From JAQGMV01 sp050260255 (GTDB lineage Bacteria; Pseudomonadota; Gammaproteobacteria; Burkholderiales; SG8-41), in NCBI GenBank assembly GCA_050260255.1, contig JBLNBW010000044.1, positions 1 through 64,000 on the forward strand: a stretch of DNA of 64,000 nt. Reading direction: 5' to 3'. A program made the translations under genes and the position numbers. The notes below the pieces were generated by a model, which saw only the letters and a program-made list of their open reading frames with translations, searched no databases and had not been told where the DNA came from. Shown in pieces: positions 63,534-64,000 of the stretch (position 1 is its first letter; each line of letters opens with the position of its first letter).

Positions 63534-64000
63534 ATGACCAAGGCAGTCTTACTTGCCGGAGGCTTGGGCACGCGCCTTTCCGAGGAAACGACAGTCAAGC
63601 CGAAGCCCATGGTGGAAATCGGTGGCAAGCCGATACTCTGGCACATCATGAAGATTTATGCGGCACACGGGATCAACGAATTCGTCGTTTGCCTCGGCTA
63701 CAAGGGGTATGTCATCAAGGAATACTTCGCCAATTATTTCCTGCATACCTCGGACGTCACGTTTGACATGAAAAAGAACGAGATGACGGTGCATCATAAC
63801 TATGCCGAGCCGTGGCGGGTGACGCTCGTCGACACCGGTGAAGATACAATGATCGGCGGCCGCATCAAGCGAGTGCTGTCCTATGTGGCAGACGACCCTT
63901 ATTTCTGCCTCACATACGGCGACGGCGTCGGTGACGTAGACATTAGCAAGAGCATCGATCTGCACTGCAGTGAAAGGCGACTCGCGACTGTGACGGCGAC
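63534..64000 (+). CDS. rfbF: Glucose-1-phosphate cytidylyltransferase, N-terminal part (cut by window end)
   Basis: RfbF makes CDP-glucose, the precursor of CDP-linked 3,6-dideoxyhexoses. The ATG at 63534 begins MTKAVLLAGGLGTRLSEETT. KPKPMVEIGGKPILWHIMKIYAAHGI and FCLTYGDGVGDVDIS follow. These are the family's nucleotide, sugar and metal motifs. About 155 of the usual ~257 residues are inside the window, and no stop is reached. An rfbG/rfbH set would be expected downstream. Confidence 0.93.
   Translation, partial: MTKAVLLAGGLGTRLSEETTVKPKPMVEIGGKPILWHIMKIYAAHGINEFVVCLGYKGYVIKEYFANYFLHTSDVTFDMKKNEMTVHHNYAEPWRVTLVDTGEDTMIGGRIKRVLSYVADDPYFCLTYGDGVGDVDISKSIDLHCSERRLATVTA

Overview
The window is GC-rich, densely packed DNA from a Gram-negative bacterium, most likely a betaproteobacterium. 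The evidence is the gene order (glnA, DUF4124, ntrB, ntrC; algH, ruvX, pyrR, pyrB, pyrC'; ahcY followed by metF), a Bug/TctC-type solute receptor, LPS-core genes (waaA, waaC) and heavy use of GTG/TTG starts with short ATGA/GTGA gene overlaps. No tRNA, rRNA, CRISPR array or intact transposase was seen. Most of the window is conserved chromosomal backbone.

Layout. 1-2062: 3' end of ahcY, a small frameshifted four-helix-bundle gene bounded by inverted GTGAGGAGT-type repeats, and metF. 2177-3800: a class V aminotransferase whose reading frame carries an HTH domain in front, with a palindromic candidate operator and a terminator. 3837-9996: a heavy-metal RND efflux operon (small exported protein, OMF, MFP, RND pump, PII-like protein). 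10076-14610: ttcA, a pteridine-reductase-like SDR, a MidA-like methyltransferase, a diheme cytochrome c and a zinc alcohol dehydrogenase. 14673-22861: TctC receptor, GST, cca, an NDUFA9-like protein, slt, ilvA, rpiA. 22946-31254: sixA, yggX, a GGDEF/EAL protein, argA, rsmE, an inositol-phosphatase-like protein and trkA, followed by trkH to 32723. 33205-37124: a promoter and the algH-ruvX-pyrR-pyrB-pyrC' operon. 37195-40527: prlC, a DUF4124-glutaredoxin protein and xth. 40617-45936: ntrC, ntrB, a DUF4124 protein, glnA with sigma-54/NtrC control sites, and a divergent rhodanese. 45945-50438: an MFS transporter, uppP, a small exported protein and thiC under a TPP riboswitch. 50519-54720: pcm, tolC, waaA, waaC. 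54775-60675: a type I secretion locus with a putative trypsin-like substrate. 61093-64000: the start of a surface-polysaccharide locus (rmlA, rmlC, a glycosyltransferase, rfbF).

How the genes work together. ahcY and metF serve the activated methyl cycle. The ntrBC/glnA block is a self-contained nitrogen-control module whose enhancer and promoter can be read directly. PyrB and the metal-site-deficient PyrC' look like the two halves of a Pseudomonas-type aspartate transcarbamoylase. The ABC transporter, HlyD-like adaptor and signal-peptide-less protease form a coherent export system that could use the TolC encoded nearby. The most unusual features are the repeat-bounded four-helix-bundle gene with a gene-less relative at 40531-40631, the HTH-aminotransferase reading frame with its palindrome, the secreted protease with six calcium-site-like repeats, and the inactive-looking dihydroorotase.
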